The notes: a model not told the origin generated them from the letters alone. A DNA stretch of 64,000 nt from Streptomyces coacervatus (GCF_029223485.1 NZ_JARHTP010000002.1:434001-498000), one strand, 5' to 3'. Counted from the first letter of the stretch, positions 49,779 through 57,860 are shown. Program-made: numbers and translations.

Positions 49779-50752
49779 AGATCCTCGTCACCGGCGGCAG
49801 CGGATTCCTCGGCGCGGAGATCTGCCGGCGTCTCACGGCCCGCGGTCACCAGGTACGTTCCCTGCAACGCGGCCACCGGGCACTCCCGCCCGACGGGACC
49901 GAGGCCGTGTCGGGCGACATCCGCGACGCCGCGGCGGTCGCGGCCGCCGTACACGGGTGTGACGCCGTCGTGCACACGGCCGCGCTGGCCGACGTGTGGG
50001 GGCCGCGACGCGACTTCGCGTCCATCAACATCGCGGGAACGGCGGCCGTCCTGGACGCCTGCCGACACCATGGAGTGACCCGGTTGGTCAACTGCTCAAG
50101 TGCCAGTGTGGTCTTCGCCGGACGGGACCTGGAAGGCGTGGACGAGTCGGCGCCCTGTCCCAAGCGGTTCCTTGCGCCCTATCCCTGGTCCAAGGCCAGG
50201 GCGGAGCAGCTGGTCCTGGCCGCCAACAGCCCCCGTCTGACCACCGTTTCACTGCGCCCCCACCTGATCTGGGGCGACGGCGACCCCCATCTGCTGCCCG
50301 GCCTGCGCGCCGCGGTCCGACGGGGAAAGCTGCTGCTGCCCGGAGCAGGCACCAACCTCGTGGACACCGTCCACGTCGCCGACGCCGCGGAGGCGCATGT
50401 GCTGGCCGTGGAGAAACTGGCGGCCGACTCCCCGTTGGCAGGCGCCAGTTACTTCATCACCCAGGGCCGTCCCTGCACCCTCGCCACCACCGTCCGGGGC
50501 CTGCTGGCACACGATGGCAGCGCCGTGGAAATCCGGACAGTCCCCGCTTCCGCCGCACAGGCGGCCGCGGCGCTGCTGGAAGTCACGGCGAAGGCGGCAC
50601 GAAGGCGACACCGTCCGCTGCTGACACGCTTCCTCGTGGCCGAACTGACCCGCGCCCACTGGTTCGACATCACCGCAGCACGCCGTGACCTCGGCTACGC
50701 CCCCACCGACCATTCGTGGCAGACGCTGGAGCCGTCAGCGCCGCTCCGGTGA
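49775..50752 (+). CDS. OleD-like NAD(P)-dependent epimerase/3-beta-HSD-family reductase
   Basis: 325 residues of the extended SDR family. The nucleotide motif is MKILVTGGSGFLGAEICRRL, the catalytic Tyr-Lys pair is in YPWSKARAEQLVL, and VVFAGRDLEGVDES plus RPHLIWGDGDPHLLPGL are typical of the 3-beta-HSD branch that includes OleD. OleD reduces the 2-alkyl-3-ketoacid from OleA to the hydroxy acid used by OleC. The ATG overlaps the ligase stop. The gene closes the rightward arm; a decayed HNH gene follows. Confidence 0.88.
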   Translation: MKILVTGGSGFLGAEICRRLTARGHQVRSLQRGHRALPPDGTEAVSGDIRDAAAVAAAVHGCDAVVHTAALADVWGPRRDFASINIAGTAAVLDACRHHGVTRLVNCSSASVVFAGRDLEGVDESAPCPKRFLAPYPWSKARAEQLVLAANSPRLTTVSLRPHLIWGDGDPHLLPGLRAAVRRGKLLLPGAGTNLVDTVHVADAAEAHVLAVEKLAADSPLAGASYFITQGRPCTLATTVRGLLAHDGSAVEIRTVPASAAQAAAALLEVTAKAARRRHRPLLTRFLVAELTRAHWFDITAARRDLGYAPTDHSWQTLEPSAPLR

Positions 50753-50772
50753 CGGCCGACATCACTACGACC

Positions 50773-51420
50773 ATGGTCATGGATTGGCTGGAGCGCGCCG
50801 CGAAGCTGAGGCCGTGGAGTCGGGATGGCGTGCGGGCGCCGCACAAGCCATTGCTGCTGCTGTACGCGCTGGGCCGGTTACAGGCGGACGCCGAGGGCGA
50901 GTTGCCGTACAGCGCGGTGGAGGCGGATCTCAAACAACTGCCGGCCGAGTACGGTCCGGCGCGCGGGACCACGCCCGCCTACCCCTTCCACCATCTGGTC
51001 GGCGACGGGGTGTGGGAGGTACGGACCGTTCAGGGCGTCGGTGGGACTGGAACTGGACCCGGCGGAGACCGGCGCTGCAGCCGCGGCCGAGCGGCGCCGG
51101 CGGGACCGTGGGATGCGGGAGATCGTGCTGACCGCCTACGAGTACCAGTGCGCCTTCTGCGGCTAGGACGGCATGATCGGCACGGTGCCCGTCGGGCTGG
51201 AGGCCGCGCATGTGCGCTGGTGGGCGTGCGACGGCCCGGACGACGTCGACAACGGGCTGTGCCTGTGCTCGCTGCACCACAAGCTCTTCGACAAGGGCGT
51301 CCTCGGCATAGGCGACGGCCACCGCATCCTGGTCTCACAGCACTTCGTCGGCCGCAGCCGCGTTGCCCGCGAGCACGTCACCGCACCTGACATCGTTCGC
51401 CGCTGGGTCTGTCCCGCACA
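50773..51420 (+). pseudogene. Phosphorothioate-sensing HNH restriction endonuclease, decayed
   Basis: The start MDWLERAAKLRPWSRDGVRA then PHKPLLLLYALGRLQADAE matches the sulfur-binding domain of ScoMcrA-like enzymes that restrict phosphorothioated DNA. After GVWEVRT (near 51030) about 60 expected residues are missing and the frame changes. The HNH part then reads VLTAYEYQCAFCG, a stop codon (TAG at 51164-51166) and GLEAAHVRWWACDGPDDVDN then GLCLCSLHHKLFDKGVLG. A deletion with frameshift, an internal stop and an altered C-terminus make a working enzyme very unlikely. Confidence 0.8.
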
Positions 51421-51435
51421 ACCTCCCCCTACAAT

Positions 51436-51459
51436 CCAATTGAAGAGTTCTTCAATTGG
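51436..51459. promoter_or_regulatory. 24-bp perfect palindrome, likely ArsR operator
   Basis: CCAATTGAAGA-GT-TCTTCAATTGG, arms of 11 bp. It lies 45 bp upstream of the small gene and ArsR gene that follow. Sequence and position fit an ArsR/SmtB-family operator. Confidence 0.65.
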
Positions 51460-51503
51460 TTAGTTGCCGTGGTCCCTAGGTGATCCACCGTCCGGAGGTC
51501 GGA

Positions 51504-51686
51504 GTGAACGAAGTCGCCGAGGCGCTGCTGGCACGGGTACGCGCGGCGCGGGCAGGGCTGGCGGCTGCCGTGGATGCCGGGGACGCGTACGACGTCGCCG
51601 TGGCCCAGGACGAGCTGGACGACGCCGTGCGGCTGGCGCGGCGGCACGGGCTGGACGTCGAGGCGACGATGTCGGACGAGGGGTGA
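51504..51686 (+). CDS. Small protein upstream of ArsR gene
   Basis: 60 residues, probably all helical: NEVAEALLARVRAARAGLAA and DELDDAVRLARRHGLDVEA. No known domain. The GTG at 51504 has GGAGG close upstream; an earlier GTG at 51480 lacks one. It stops 5 bp before the ArsR start and lies downstream of the 24-bp palindrome, so it is probably co-transcribed with the repressor. Function unknown. Confidence 0.55.
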   Translation: MNEVAEALLARVRAARAGLAAAVDAGDAYDVAVAQDELDDAVRLARRHGLDVEATMSDEG

Positions 51687-51691
51687 TCGGG

Positions 51692-52030
51692 ATGCCGGTT
51701 CCGCTGTATGAGGCGAAGGCCGAGTTCTTCCGGATGCTCGGCCACCCGGTCCGCATCCGGGTGCTTGAGCTGTTGCAGGACGGCCCGAAGCCGGTGCGCG
51801 AGCTGCTCGCCGAGATCGAGGTCGAGCCGTCGAACCTGTCCCAGCAGCTCGCCGTACTGCGCCGCTCGGGCATCGTGACCGCGACGCGTGCCGGTTCGAC
51901 GGTCGTGTATGAGCTGGCCGGCGGCGATGTGGCCGAGCTGCTCGCCGCCGCGCGGCGGATCCTGGCCACCCTGCTGACCGGTCGGCAGGACCTGCTGGAC
52001 GAGCTGCGTGCGACGGAGGCGACGCCTTGA
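51692..52030 (+). CDS. ArsR-family transcriptional regulator (copy 1)
   Basis: 112 residues. The winged helix reads AEFFRMLGHPVRIRVLELLQ, then EVEPSNLSQQLAVLRRSGIV and a wing TATRAGSTVVYELAG. It lacks the ELCVCDL metal motif of classical ArsR/SmtB, so the signal may be redox or something other than metal. It is strongly similar to the ArsR gene at 57349-57690 (about three quarters identical by eye), suggesting duplication. It sits downstream of a 24-bp palindrome that is probably its operator. Confidence 0.9.
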   Translation: MPVPLYEAKAEFFRMLGHPVRIRVLELLQDGPKPVRELLAEIEVEPSNLSQQLAVLRRSGIVTATRAGSTVVYELAGGDVAELLAAARRILATLLTGRQDLLDELRATEATP

Positions 52031-52250
52031 CCGGCGGCTTCCGGGGTGCCATGGCGGCGCGGCAGGCACGCTGCGGCCATCGAGCGAGCCCGGGAAGCAG
52101 CGGCGGAGCACCTCCCTGCGGACGTCGAGCCGGGGCTGCCGGATCTGTGCGACGAAGGCTTGGGCGCGGGACTGCGGGCGGGGGCCGAGCCGGCCGCCCA
52201 CTACGACGGGGACAGCAGCGGACATCACAGGACAGCAGGGAGACGACACG
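52031..52250. other. 220-bp gap with possible coding remnant
   Basis: No convincing gene. One frame reads ERAREAAAEHLPADVEPGLP and continues DLCDEGLGAGLRAG, which looks protein-like but has no good start and merges into other frames. It may be a decayed gene between ArsR and the DUF6126 gene. Confidence 0.35.
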
Positions 52251-52442
52251 GTGACCGACCAGGCATCCGAGCAGGCATCCGATCGGTCTGCGGACAAGCA
52301 GCGGAAGCCGAAGGCCAAAGACCGGGAGTGGCAGATCGAGCGCGGTGTAGCGATCCGGGCCGGCTTTTACATCTTCGGCACGCATCTGTTCGCCGGGTTC
52401 GTGTGGCTGCTCTTCTACCTGGGCGAGCACGCGCACAAGTGA
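52251..52442 (+). CDS. DUF6126-like small membrane protein
   Basis: 63 residues. A charged N-terminal part (ASDRSADKQRKPKAKDREWQ) is followed by one membrane segment ending RAGFYIFGTHLFAGFVWLLFYLGEHAHK, the DUF6126 signature seen in Streptomyces. Function unknown. The GTG at 52251 follows AGGGAG. It belongs to the small-gene cluster downstream of ArsR. The next 199 bp to 52641 contain no clear gene. Confidence 0.75.
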   Translation: MTDQASEQASDRSADKQRKPKAKDREWQIERGVAIRAGFYIFGTHLFAGFVWLLFYLGEHAHK

Positions 52443-52641
52443 CCCGGTTTGCGCGAGGGCGCTCGTGCCGGCGACAGGGGCCGACCGGCCCTGATGCCGA
52501 CCCCGCCCGGCCCATGGCCCGTTCTCTTCCGGCCAAGGAAGATCAACTGTCCCTGGAAGACTTCATCAATTCGGCGGCTGCCATCACCGACGGAAACTCG
52601 ATCGGCCAGGGCCCGCGAGAGCGCGCCGCGAGGGATCCGGC

Positions 52642-53160
52642 GTGGAGAAAGGGCCGCCTGAAGTGATCGCTGTTGTGGGACACCCCGACCTCACCGCACC
52701 CACGCTGGCCATGCTGGAGGAGGAGCTGTACTGGCGGCTGGCCGAGTTCGCACGGGCGGGCAAGGCAGGGCTGGTGCGCGCCGGGCAAGGGCTCCCGGTC
52801 ACCTTCGGCAGGGCCGCTCGCGCCGCGGGGTTGGCGCTGGTGACCGTCCTGCCCTCCAGGAACGGCGTACCCGACATCCTGCAGTCGTGCGATCGCCGGG
52901 CGGCCGGGGAACTGTTGCTGCTCTCGGAGCAGGTACGGCTGCTGGAGTTCGACCCGTCCGACCATGGTGCCTGTGTGGGGGCGGACGAGAGCCTGCTGCG
53001 CTCGTGCGCGCGGCTGCTGGCGGTGTGGGACGGCTCCCCGTCCGACAGCCGGGACGCGACAGCGCATCTCGTGGCCTTCGCCCGCGGCAGCGGGATGGAC
53101 GTCCAGATTCTGTGGCCCGAGGGAGCCGGTCGGAAGGCGCCGTGTGAGGAGACTTCATGA
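52642..53160 (+). CDS. Rossmann-like (SLOG-like) predicted nucleotide-binding protein
   Basis: 172 residues. The start EVIAVVGHPDLTAPTLAMLE, the central ALVTVLPSRNGVPD and the end LLAVWDGSPSDS then DVQILWPEGAGRKAP match a Streptomyces family with a predicted nucleotide-binding Rossmann fold related to SLOG domains. No catalytic motif can be assigned. The GTG start at 52642 is weakly supported by AGGGA upstream. The stop overlaps the start of the FMN-barrel gene that follows (ATGA), so the two are coupled. Confidence 0.6.
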   Translation: MEKGPPEVIAVVGHPDLTAPTLAMLEEELYWRLAEFARAGKAGLVRAGQGLPVTFGRAARAAGLALVTVLPSRNGVPDILQSCDRRAAGELLLLSEQVRLLEFDPSDHGACVGADESLLRSCARLLAVWDGSPSDSRDATAHLVAFARGSGMDVQILWPEGAGRKAPCEETS

Positions 53161-53594
53161 GCCCGGCCCCCTACGAACGCGCCTCGTCCGCGCGCATGGT
53201 CGAGCTCAGCCGTGACGAGGCCCTGAGGCTTCTGGGCACCGTGCAGTTGGGGCGGGTCGCCTTCACCGATCAGGCACTGCCGGCGATCCGCCCCGTCAAC
53301 CACCTCCTGCACGACGGCGACATCATCGTGCGCACGCACGGCGGCTCCGCCCTGCTGGGGCGTGCGCTGCAGTCCGAAGTGGTGGCGTACGAGGCCGACG
53401 AGATCGACGCGGCGACACGGACCGGCTGGAGCGTCGTGGTCACCGGCACGGCGACCCGGGTCATGGATCCCGGGGCGCTCGCCCGGTATCGGGGTCTGCT
53501 CATGCCGTGGGTCGACCCCGAGATGGGGCAGGTGGTACGGATCCGTGCGGAGATCGTCAGCGGCTACCGCCTGGTGCGAGGTGCGCCTTCCTGA
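53157..53594 (+). CDS. Pyridoxamine 5'-phosphate oxidase-like FMN-barrel protein (1)
   Basis: 145 residues. The split-barrel fold is indicated by LSRDEALRLLGTVQLGRVAFTD at the start and by VVVTGTATRVMDPGALARYR plus VRIRAEIVSGYRLVR at the end, as in Pyridox_ox_2 proteins. Such actinobacterial proteins bind FMN, F420 or heme and are often found with dormancy and stress genes. The ATG overlaps the previous stop. A second, more distant family member is encoded at 55224-55631 in the SulP operon. Substrate unknown. Confidence 0.85.
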   Translation: MSPAPYERASSARMVELSRDEALRLLGTVQLGRVAFTDQALPAIRPVNHLLHDGDIIVRTHGGSALLGRALQSEVVAYEADEIDAATRTGWSVVVTGTATRVMDPGALARYRGLLMPWVDPEMGQVVRIRAEIVSGYRLVRGAPS

Positions 53595-53795
53595 CGCAGG
53601 CGGGCCCGGGTACAGGGTTCGGCTCGTGCCCTGGTGGAGGGAGACGTATGAGGACTTCCCGCGAGCGGAGTTGCGACGTTTTTCCGGTACTGCTCTGCCT
53701 CTGCGGCGAACCCGCACCGGCTGGGAGGGGCCATCTCCCGGTGTTGCCGAGCGCTGTCCAGCTCTCGGGAGACGACCGCCGTGCGAGGGCCGTCG

Positions 53796-54146
53796 TCACG
53801 ACGGCGGCTTTCCTTCCACCTGCGCGGCCTGCAGGTCGGCGAGGAGCTCGGCCTGCCCGGCCAGCACGCCCGACAGGATCGTGCGGGCCACCCGCAGCAG
53901 CTCGGCGACGTGCGGGCTGGTCAGCGAGTAGTACACGGTCGAGCCCTCCTTGCGGGTCTTGACCAGGTTCGCCCGCCGCAGCACGGCCAGCTGCTGCGAG
54001 AGGTGCGCAGGCTCGATGCCCACCTCGGGCAGCATCTCCGCCACTGCATGCTCGCGCTCGCTCAGCAGTTCCAGGACGCGGATACGCGCGGGGTGACCGA
54101 GGGTTTTGAAGAACTCTGCCTTCAGCTGGTACAGCGGCGTACTCAC
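53796..54146 (-). CDS. ArsR-family transcriptional regulator (copy 2)
   Basis: 116 residues. HTH region KAEFFKTLGHPARIRVLELL, then EPAHLSQQLAVLRRANLV and the wing KTRKEGSTVYYSL. It lacks the ELCVCDL metal-site pattern. It is related to the two other ArsR genes in the island but more divergent. The GTG at 54146 gives an N terminus (VSTPLYQLKAEFF) that matches the others. An imperfect palindrome at 54316-54333 upstream is a candidate operator. A short inverted repeat CCGTCGT/ACGACGG overlaps its stop (53790-53804) and may help termination. Confidence 0.9.
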   Translation of the reverse strand: MSTPLYQLKAEFFKTLGHPARIRVLELLSEREHAVAEMLPEVGIEPAHLSQQLAVLRRANLVKTRKEGSTVYYSLTSPHVAELLRVARTILSGVLAGQAELLADLQAAQVEGKPPS

Positions 54147-54315
54147 CTGGCCGTCCCCTCCCAGGTACAGCGGCACGGCCCCACCGGCCGGGTCTCGGCG
54201 CATTGCATCCACCCACTCATCAAGAACATGCGGCCCATCCTCGCGTGCGGCACCGGCAGCACCGAAACCGCGTCGAGGAACCCAGCCGCCGAATCCAGCG
54301 GTGATGACCTCAGCA

Positions 54316-54333
54316 ATTGCCAACATTGGTAAT
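54316..54333. promoter_or_regulatory. Inverted repeat upstream of ArsR copy 2
   Basis: ATTGCCAA-CA-TTGGTAAT, one mismatch between arms, 170 bp upstream of the ArsR start at 54146 and between it and the convergent STAS gene. Candidate ArsR operator. Confidence 0.5.
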
Positions 54334-54366
54334 CACTGAGGTCGTGTGAGGAGGATTGCGTGAGGA

Positions 54367-54741
54367 TCACCACTCGTGGCGGCCCTCCGCGTGTTCCGTG
54401 CGTCCCCTGCCGTGCGCGGCGAGCGCTGCGGCCAGGTCGGTGTGCACCGGGATCGGCGGACCGTCTGCAGCCGGGACGAGGGAGCCGTCGGCGGGGATGG
54501 CGGCCAGCTCAAGGCTGCGGCCCGCCTCGGCCAGCCGGTCTGCGGCTTCGGTGATCGCCCCTTGCCCTTCGGCCGACCAGCCGCGCAGCTCGGTCAGGTC
54601 GACGATCACCGGTCCGGTGCCGCGCGCCAGCGCCCAGCCGACCGCGCCGGTGAAGCGGTGGACCGCGTCCGGGCCCAGGTATCCGGCGACGGAGAGGACG
54701 CCGAGGTTCTCCTCGACGGTGTAGCGCCAGTCGATGGTCAT
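54367..54741 (-). CDS. STAS-domain protein (anti-sigma antagonist-like)
   Basis: 124 residues. The STAS fold is seen in VLSVAGYLGPDAVHRFTGAV and VIVDLTELRGWSAEGQGAI, where the Ser of WSAEGQG is at the usual phosphorylation position. Partners are normally HATPase kinases, and one is encoded 57 bp upstream. Likely acts in a partner-switching pathway that controls a sigma factor or effector. It is the last gene of the ArsR-SulP-barrel-HATPase-STAS operon. Confidence 0.85.
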   Translation of the reverse strand: MTIDWRYTVEENLGVLSVAGYLGPDAVHRFTGAVGWALARGTGPVIVDLTELRGWSAEGQGAITEAADRLAEAGRSLELAAIPADGSLVPAADGPPIPVHTDLAAALAAHGRGRTEHAEGRHEW

Positions 54742-54798
54742 GAGGGTGTACTTCCTGGTGCGGGTGGTCGGTCGGAGGCGTGCCGATCCGTCAGAGGG

Positions 54799-55224
54799 TC
54801 AGAGGGGGAGGGTGATCCAGATGCTCTTGCCCCGGCTGTCGGCATCCGCGCGGACCACCGCCGTGCCGCCCAGAGCGAGGACGAGCTCCATGACGGTGGC
54901 CAGGCCCCTGCCGCCGGTGTCGCCGACCGCCGCGTGCAGCGGGGGCTCGTACGGGTGGCGGTCATGGACGGCGAAGGCCAGGCAGTCCGGCCCCGCCGCG
55001 TAGACCACGGTCACCGTCGGGGAGAGGACGGCGGCGTGCCGGACGCTGTTGGTGACCAGTTCGCTCAGGATCAGCAGGGCCGGGTCCACGGTGGGGTGGC
55101 GTAAGCCGATCCCCCACTCGACCAGTGCCTGTTCGGCCGTCTCGCGGGCCATCCGGACGGCGGACGGTTCGGTGGGCAGCGTGAGCACGTGCCGGTAGGG
55201 CAGGGTCCCGGTCTCCGTGGACAT
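54799..55224 (-). CDS. HATPase (RsbW-like) serine kinase/ATP-binding regulator
   Basis: 141 residues. The GHKL N box is ILSELVTNSVRHAA, the G1-like region is LAFAVHDRHPYEPPL and the G2 segment is GDTGGRGLATVMELVLALGG. The size and pattern match short RsbW-like anti-sigma kinases of Streptomyces. The ATG at 55224 overlaps the stop of the barrel gene upstream (TGATG), and the STAS gene follows by 57 bp. The pair probably forms a partner switch responding to stress, perhaps linked to the SulP carrier. Confidence 0.88.
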   Translation of the reverse strand: MSTETGTLPYRHVLTLPTEPSAVRMARETAEQALVEWGIGLRHPTVDPALLILSELVTNSVRHAAVLSPTVTVVYAAGPDCLAFAVHDRHPYEPPLHAAVGDTGGRGLATVMELVLALGGTAVVRADADSRGKSIWITLPL

Positions 55225-55631
55225 CACGCCTCCGCGCGGGCGAGGCGGAAACCGGTGACGGTCTTGGGGTGCAGCCGCAGCAGGGTGTCGTGCGGGCCGT
55301 GGGTCCAGCCGGTCAGGGCGCGCCGGTAGTGGGATGCCTCGTCGGGGTCTGTGATCACCTCGGCCGGTCCGCAGACGGTGACCGTCCAGCCGACGCCGGG
55401 CCCGGCCCGGACCTCGTCCACGTGGTACGTCGCCGTCGCGGGCACCGCCGCGGCCGGGGCCGGGGTACGCGCGATCAGGCGGCCGTACTCCCACACGTGC
55501 CGGGCGGGCCGGATCACGGTCAGGTCCCGCTGCGTGTACACCAGCCGGCCCAGGTTGCTGCCTTCCAGCAGCCAGAGGGCCTCCGCGCCGGAGACCTCGA
55601 CCATGCGCAGGAGGGCGGGGGGTGTGCTCAT
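55224..55631 (-). CDS. Pyridoxamine 5'-phosphate oxidase-like FMN-barrel protein (2)
   Basis: 135 residues. The split barrel is indicated by VEVSGAEALWLLEGSNLGRLVYTQ, WTVTVCGPAEVITDPDEAS and LRLHPKTVTGFRLARAE. Related to the protein at 53157 but diverged. Flavin or other cofactor binding is likely; substrate unknown. Its start overlaps the SulP stop (ATGA), and its stop overlaps the HATPase start (TGATG), so it is tightly embedded in the five-gene operon. Confidence 0.85.
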   Translation of the reverse strand: MSTPPALLRMVEVSGAEALWLLEGSNLGRLVYTQRDLTVIRPARHVWEYGRLIARTPAPAAAVPATATYHVDEVRAGPGVGWTVTVCGPAEVITDPDEASHYRRALTGWTHGPHDTLLRLHPKTVTGFRLARAEA

Positions 55632-57352
55632 CGCAGGGCTTCCTCGCCGGCGGTTCGGGGCTTGTGGACGAGAGGGGCGGGCAGGACTCCGGCCGTCTCC
55701 AAGTGGTCGCGCGCGGCCCGGATCGCGTCGGGGGTGCCGGCGTACTCCCGGCCCTCGTGCCGCAGCAGTTCCAGCGCGCCGACGGAGTCCAGGACCTGGC
55801 GTTGGCCGGGGCGTATCCCGGAGGCGAAGACGGCGATGCCACGGCGCTGCAGCTTCTCCACCGCGTCCTTGAGGACGAGGGCGCCGGTGGCGTCCATGGT
55901 CGACACCCGCGACATCCGCAGGATCACCGCCCTTACGTCGGCGACCTCGGTCAGTTCCAGCAGGAAGCGGTGCGCGGCGGCGAAGAACAGCGGCCCGTCG
56001 ATGCGGTAGGCGACGATGTGCTCGGCCAGCAGGGCGTGCTCCTCGGCGCTGTGGTCGCCCCGGTCGAGCGGCACCTGGTCGAAGCGGGCCTGTTTGGCGA
56101 CGGCGCGCAGGGCGAGGGCACCCGCGACGACGAGGCCGATGATCACGGCGTACACGAGGTCCAGAGCCAGCGTCGCCACGGCCGTGAGGACGAGTATCAG
56201 GGCGTCCGAGCGGGTTGCCGTCGCCATGGCCTTCAGCGAGCCGACCTCGACCATGCGGATCGCGGTGGCCAGCAGGACGCCGGCGAGGGCGGCCAGCGGA
56301 ATCCTGGAGACGAGGGGCGCCGCCGCGAAGACGATCAGGGCGAGGACGGCGGCGTGGGTGAGGGCGGCGAGTCGGGAGCTCGCGCCGGTGCGGACGTTGA
56401 CCGCGGTGCGGGCTATCGCGCCCGTCGCCGGGACCCCGCCGAAGAGAGGCGCGGCGATGTTCGCAAGCCCCTGCCCGAGCAACTCCCGGTCCGGGTCGTG
56501 CTGCTGACCGACCGTCATGCCGTCGGCGACCGACGCGGACAGCAAGGACTCCAGGGCGGCGAGCGCCGCGACCGCCACGGCGGGAGCGAGCAGGGTGCCG
56601 AGCGAGCCGAGATCGAGGAAGGACAGCGACGGTACGGGCAGCCCGGACGGCAGGTCGCCGATCGGCTCGGCCGCGTCCAGGTGAGCCAGTTGTGCCACGG
56701 TCGTCGCCGCGATCACGGCGACGATCGAGAACGGCACGGTCGGCCGCCACCGGGCCCCGAGCAGCATTACCGCGGCCACCGCGACCGCGAGACCGACCGC
56801 CGTCCAGTTCGGATGTTTTGCGAACTCCTCCGCCGCGCGCCAGGTCACCACCAGCACCCGGTCGCCTTCCGGCTTGGGCACGCCGAGCGCGTTCGGGATC
56901 TGCTGCAGGCCGATCACGCAGGCGATGCCGAGGGTGAAGCCCTCGACGACCGGGGCGGGCACGTACTGCATGTACTTTCCGGCCCGCAGCACCGCCAGGC
57001 CGACGAGCATGACACCCGCCATGAGCCCGACGGTGAGCACCCCCGTAGGCCCGTACCGACCGACGATCGGCACCAGGACCACCGTCATGGCGCCGGTCGG
57101 CCCGGACACCTGCAGGTTGGACCCGCCGAACACCGCGGCGAGCGCGCCCGCGACCACGGCCGTCGCCAGGCCCGCCTCGGCGCCGAGCCCGGAGGAGACA
57201 CCGAAGCCGAGGGCGAGCGGCAGCGCGACGATCGCCACGGTCAGCCCGGCGAGCAGGTCCCTGCGCGGGTCACGCCGCATCTCCGCGAGGTCGGCGCGAT
57301 TGGGCAGCAACACCACGATCCGGGCCCATGCCCGGCTGAATGCGGTGGTCAT
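55628..57352 (-). CDS. SulP-family inorganic anion transporter
   Basis: 574 residues. The membrane part begins DLLAGLTVAIVALPLALGFGVSSGLGAEAGLATAVVAG, and VSGPTGAMTVVLVPI follows; then a hydrophobic core of about 12-14 helices, and a C-terminal STAS domain (IDGPLFFAAAHRFLLELTEV; VILRMSRVSTMDATGALVLKD). Members carry sulfate, bicarbonate or other anions. The ATG overlaps the ArsR stop upstream (ATGA), so the carrier is under direct ArsR control. The cytoplasmic STAS domain could interact with the operon's kinase. The anion cannot be inferred. Confidence 0.92.
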   Translation of the reverse strand: MTTAFSRAWARIVVLLPNRADLAEMRRDPRRDLLAGLTVAIVALPLALGFGVSSGLGAEAGLATAVVAGALAAVFGGSNLQVSGPTGAMTVVLVPIVGRYGPTGVLTVGLMAGVMLVGLAVLRAGKYMQYVPAPVVEGFTLGIACVIGLQQIPNALGVPKPEGDRVLVVTWRAAEEFAKHPNWTAVGLAVAVAAVMLLGARWRPTVPFSIVAVIAATTVAQLAHLDAAEPIGDLPSGLPVPSLSFLDLGSLGTLLAPAVAVAALAALESLLSASVADGMTVGQQHDPDRELLGQGLANIAAPLFGGVPATGAIARTAVNVRTGASSRLAALTHAAVLALIVFAAAPLVSRIPLAALAGVLLATAIRMVEVGSLKAMATATRSDALILVLTAVATLALDLVYAVIIGLVVAGALALRAVAKQARFDQVPLDRGDHSAEEHALLAEHIVAYRIDGPLFFAAAHRFLLELTEVADVRAVILRMSRVSTMDATGALVLKDAVEKLQRRGIAVFASGIRPGQRQVLDSVGALELLRHEGREYAGTPDAIRAARDHLETAGVLPAPLVHKPRTAGEEALR

Positions 57353-57690
57353 CGCGCGACGACCTCGACTTCTTGCAGCTCGGCCAGCAGCTCGTTCCTC
57401 CCGGCCAGCATCTCGGTCAGGATCCGCCGCGCCGCCTTCATCAGGTCGGCGACGTCGCCGCCGGCCAGCTCGTAGACGACGGTCGAACCCTCGCGGGTGG
57501 AGGCGACGATCCCCGAGCGGCGCAGCACGGCCAGCTGTTGCGACAGGCTGGAGGGCTCCACCTCTATGGCGGCCAGCAGGTCCCGCACCGGCATCGGGCC
57601 GTCCTGCAGCAGCTCCAGCACCCGTATCCGTACGGGATGGCCCAGCATCCGGAAGAACTCGGCCTTGGCCTGGTACAGCGGAACGGACAC
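57349..57690 (-). CDS. ArsR-family transcriptional regulator (copy 3)
   Basis: 113 residues, very similar to copy 1: AEFFRMLGHPVRIRVLELLQ, then EVEPSSLSQQLAVLRRSGIV and STREGSTVVYELAGG. No metal-binding ELCVCDL motif. The GTG at 57690 follows GAGGGG. It is the first gene of the SulP operon and overlaps its start. A 20-bp palindrome (57786-57805, one mismatch) lies 96 bp upstream and is a candidate operator. Confidence 0.9.
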   Translation of the reverse strand: MSVPLYQAKAEFFRMLGHPVRIRVLELLQDGPMPVRDLLAAIEVEPSSLSQQLAVLRRSGIVASTREGSTVVYELAGGDVADLMKAARRILTEMLAGRNELLAELQEVEVVAR

Positions 57691-57785
57691 GACCCCTCGG
57701 CTTCCCCTGAAGACCCCACCGCGGGGCCAGACGCGAAAGCTGCGCCCACTGCTATCTGCGAGCGCAGCCAACACAGCATCTAACC

Positions 57786-57805
57786 AATTGCGAAATTTTG
57801 CAATT
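57786..57805. promoter_or_regulatory. 20-bp palindrome upstream of ArsR copy 3
   Basis: AATTGCGAAA and TTTTGCAATT, one mismatch between arms. Its core AATTG/CAATT resembles the palindrome at 51436-51459 near ArsR copy 1. Confidence 0.6.
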
Positions 57806-57860
57806 CAGCATCCGGCCACAGCCTTGGTGACCCCGTACGGAGGGGCCGTCGATCGTGGGA

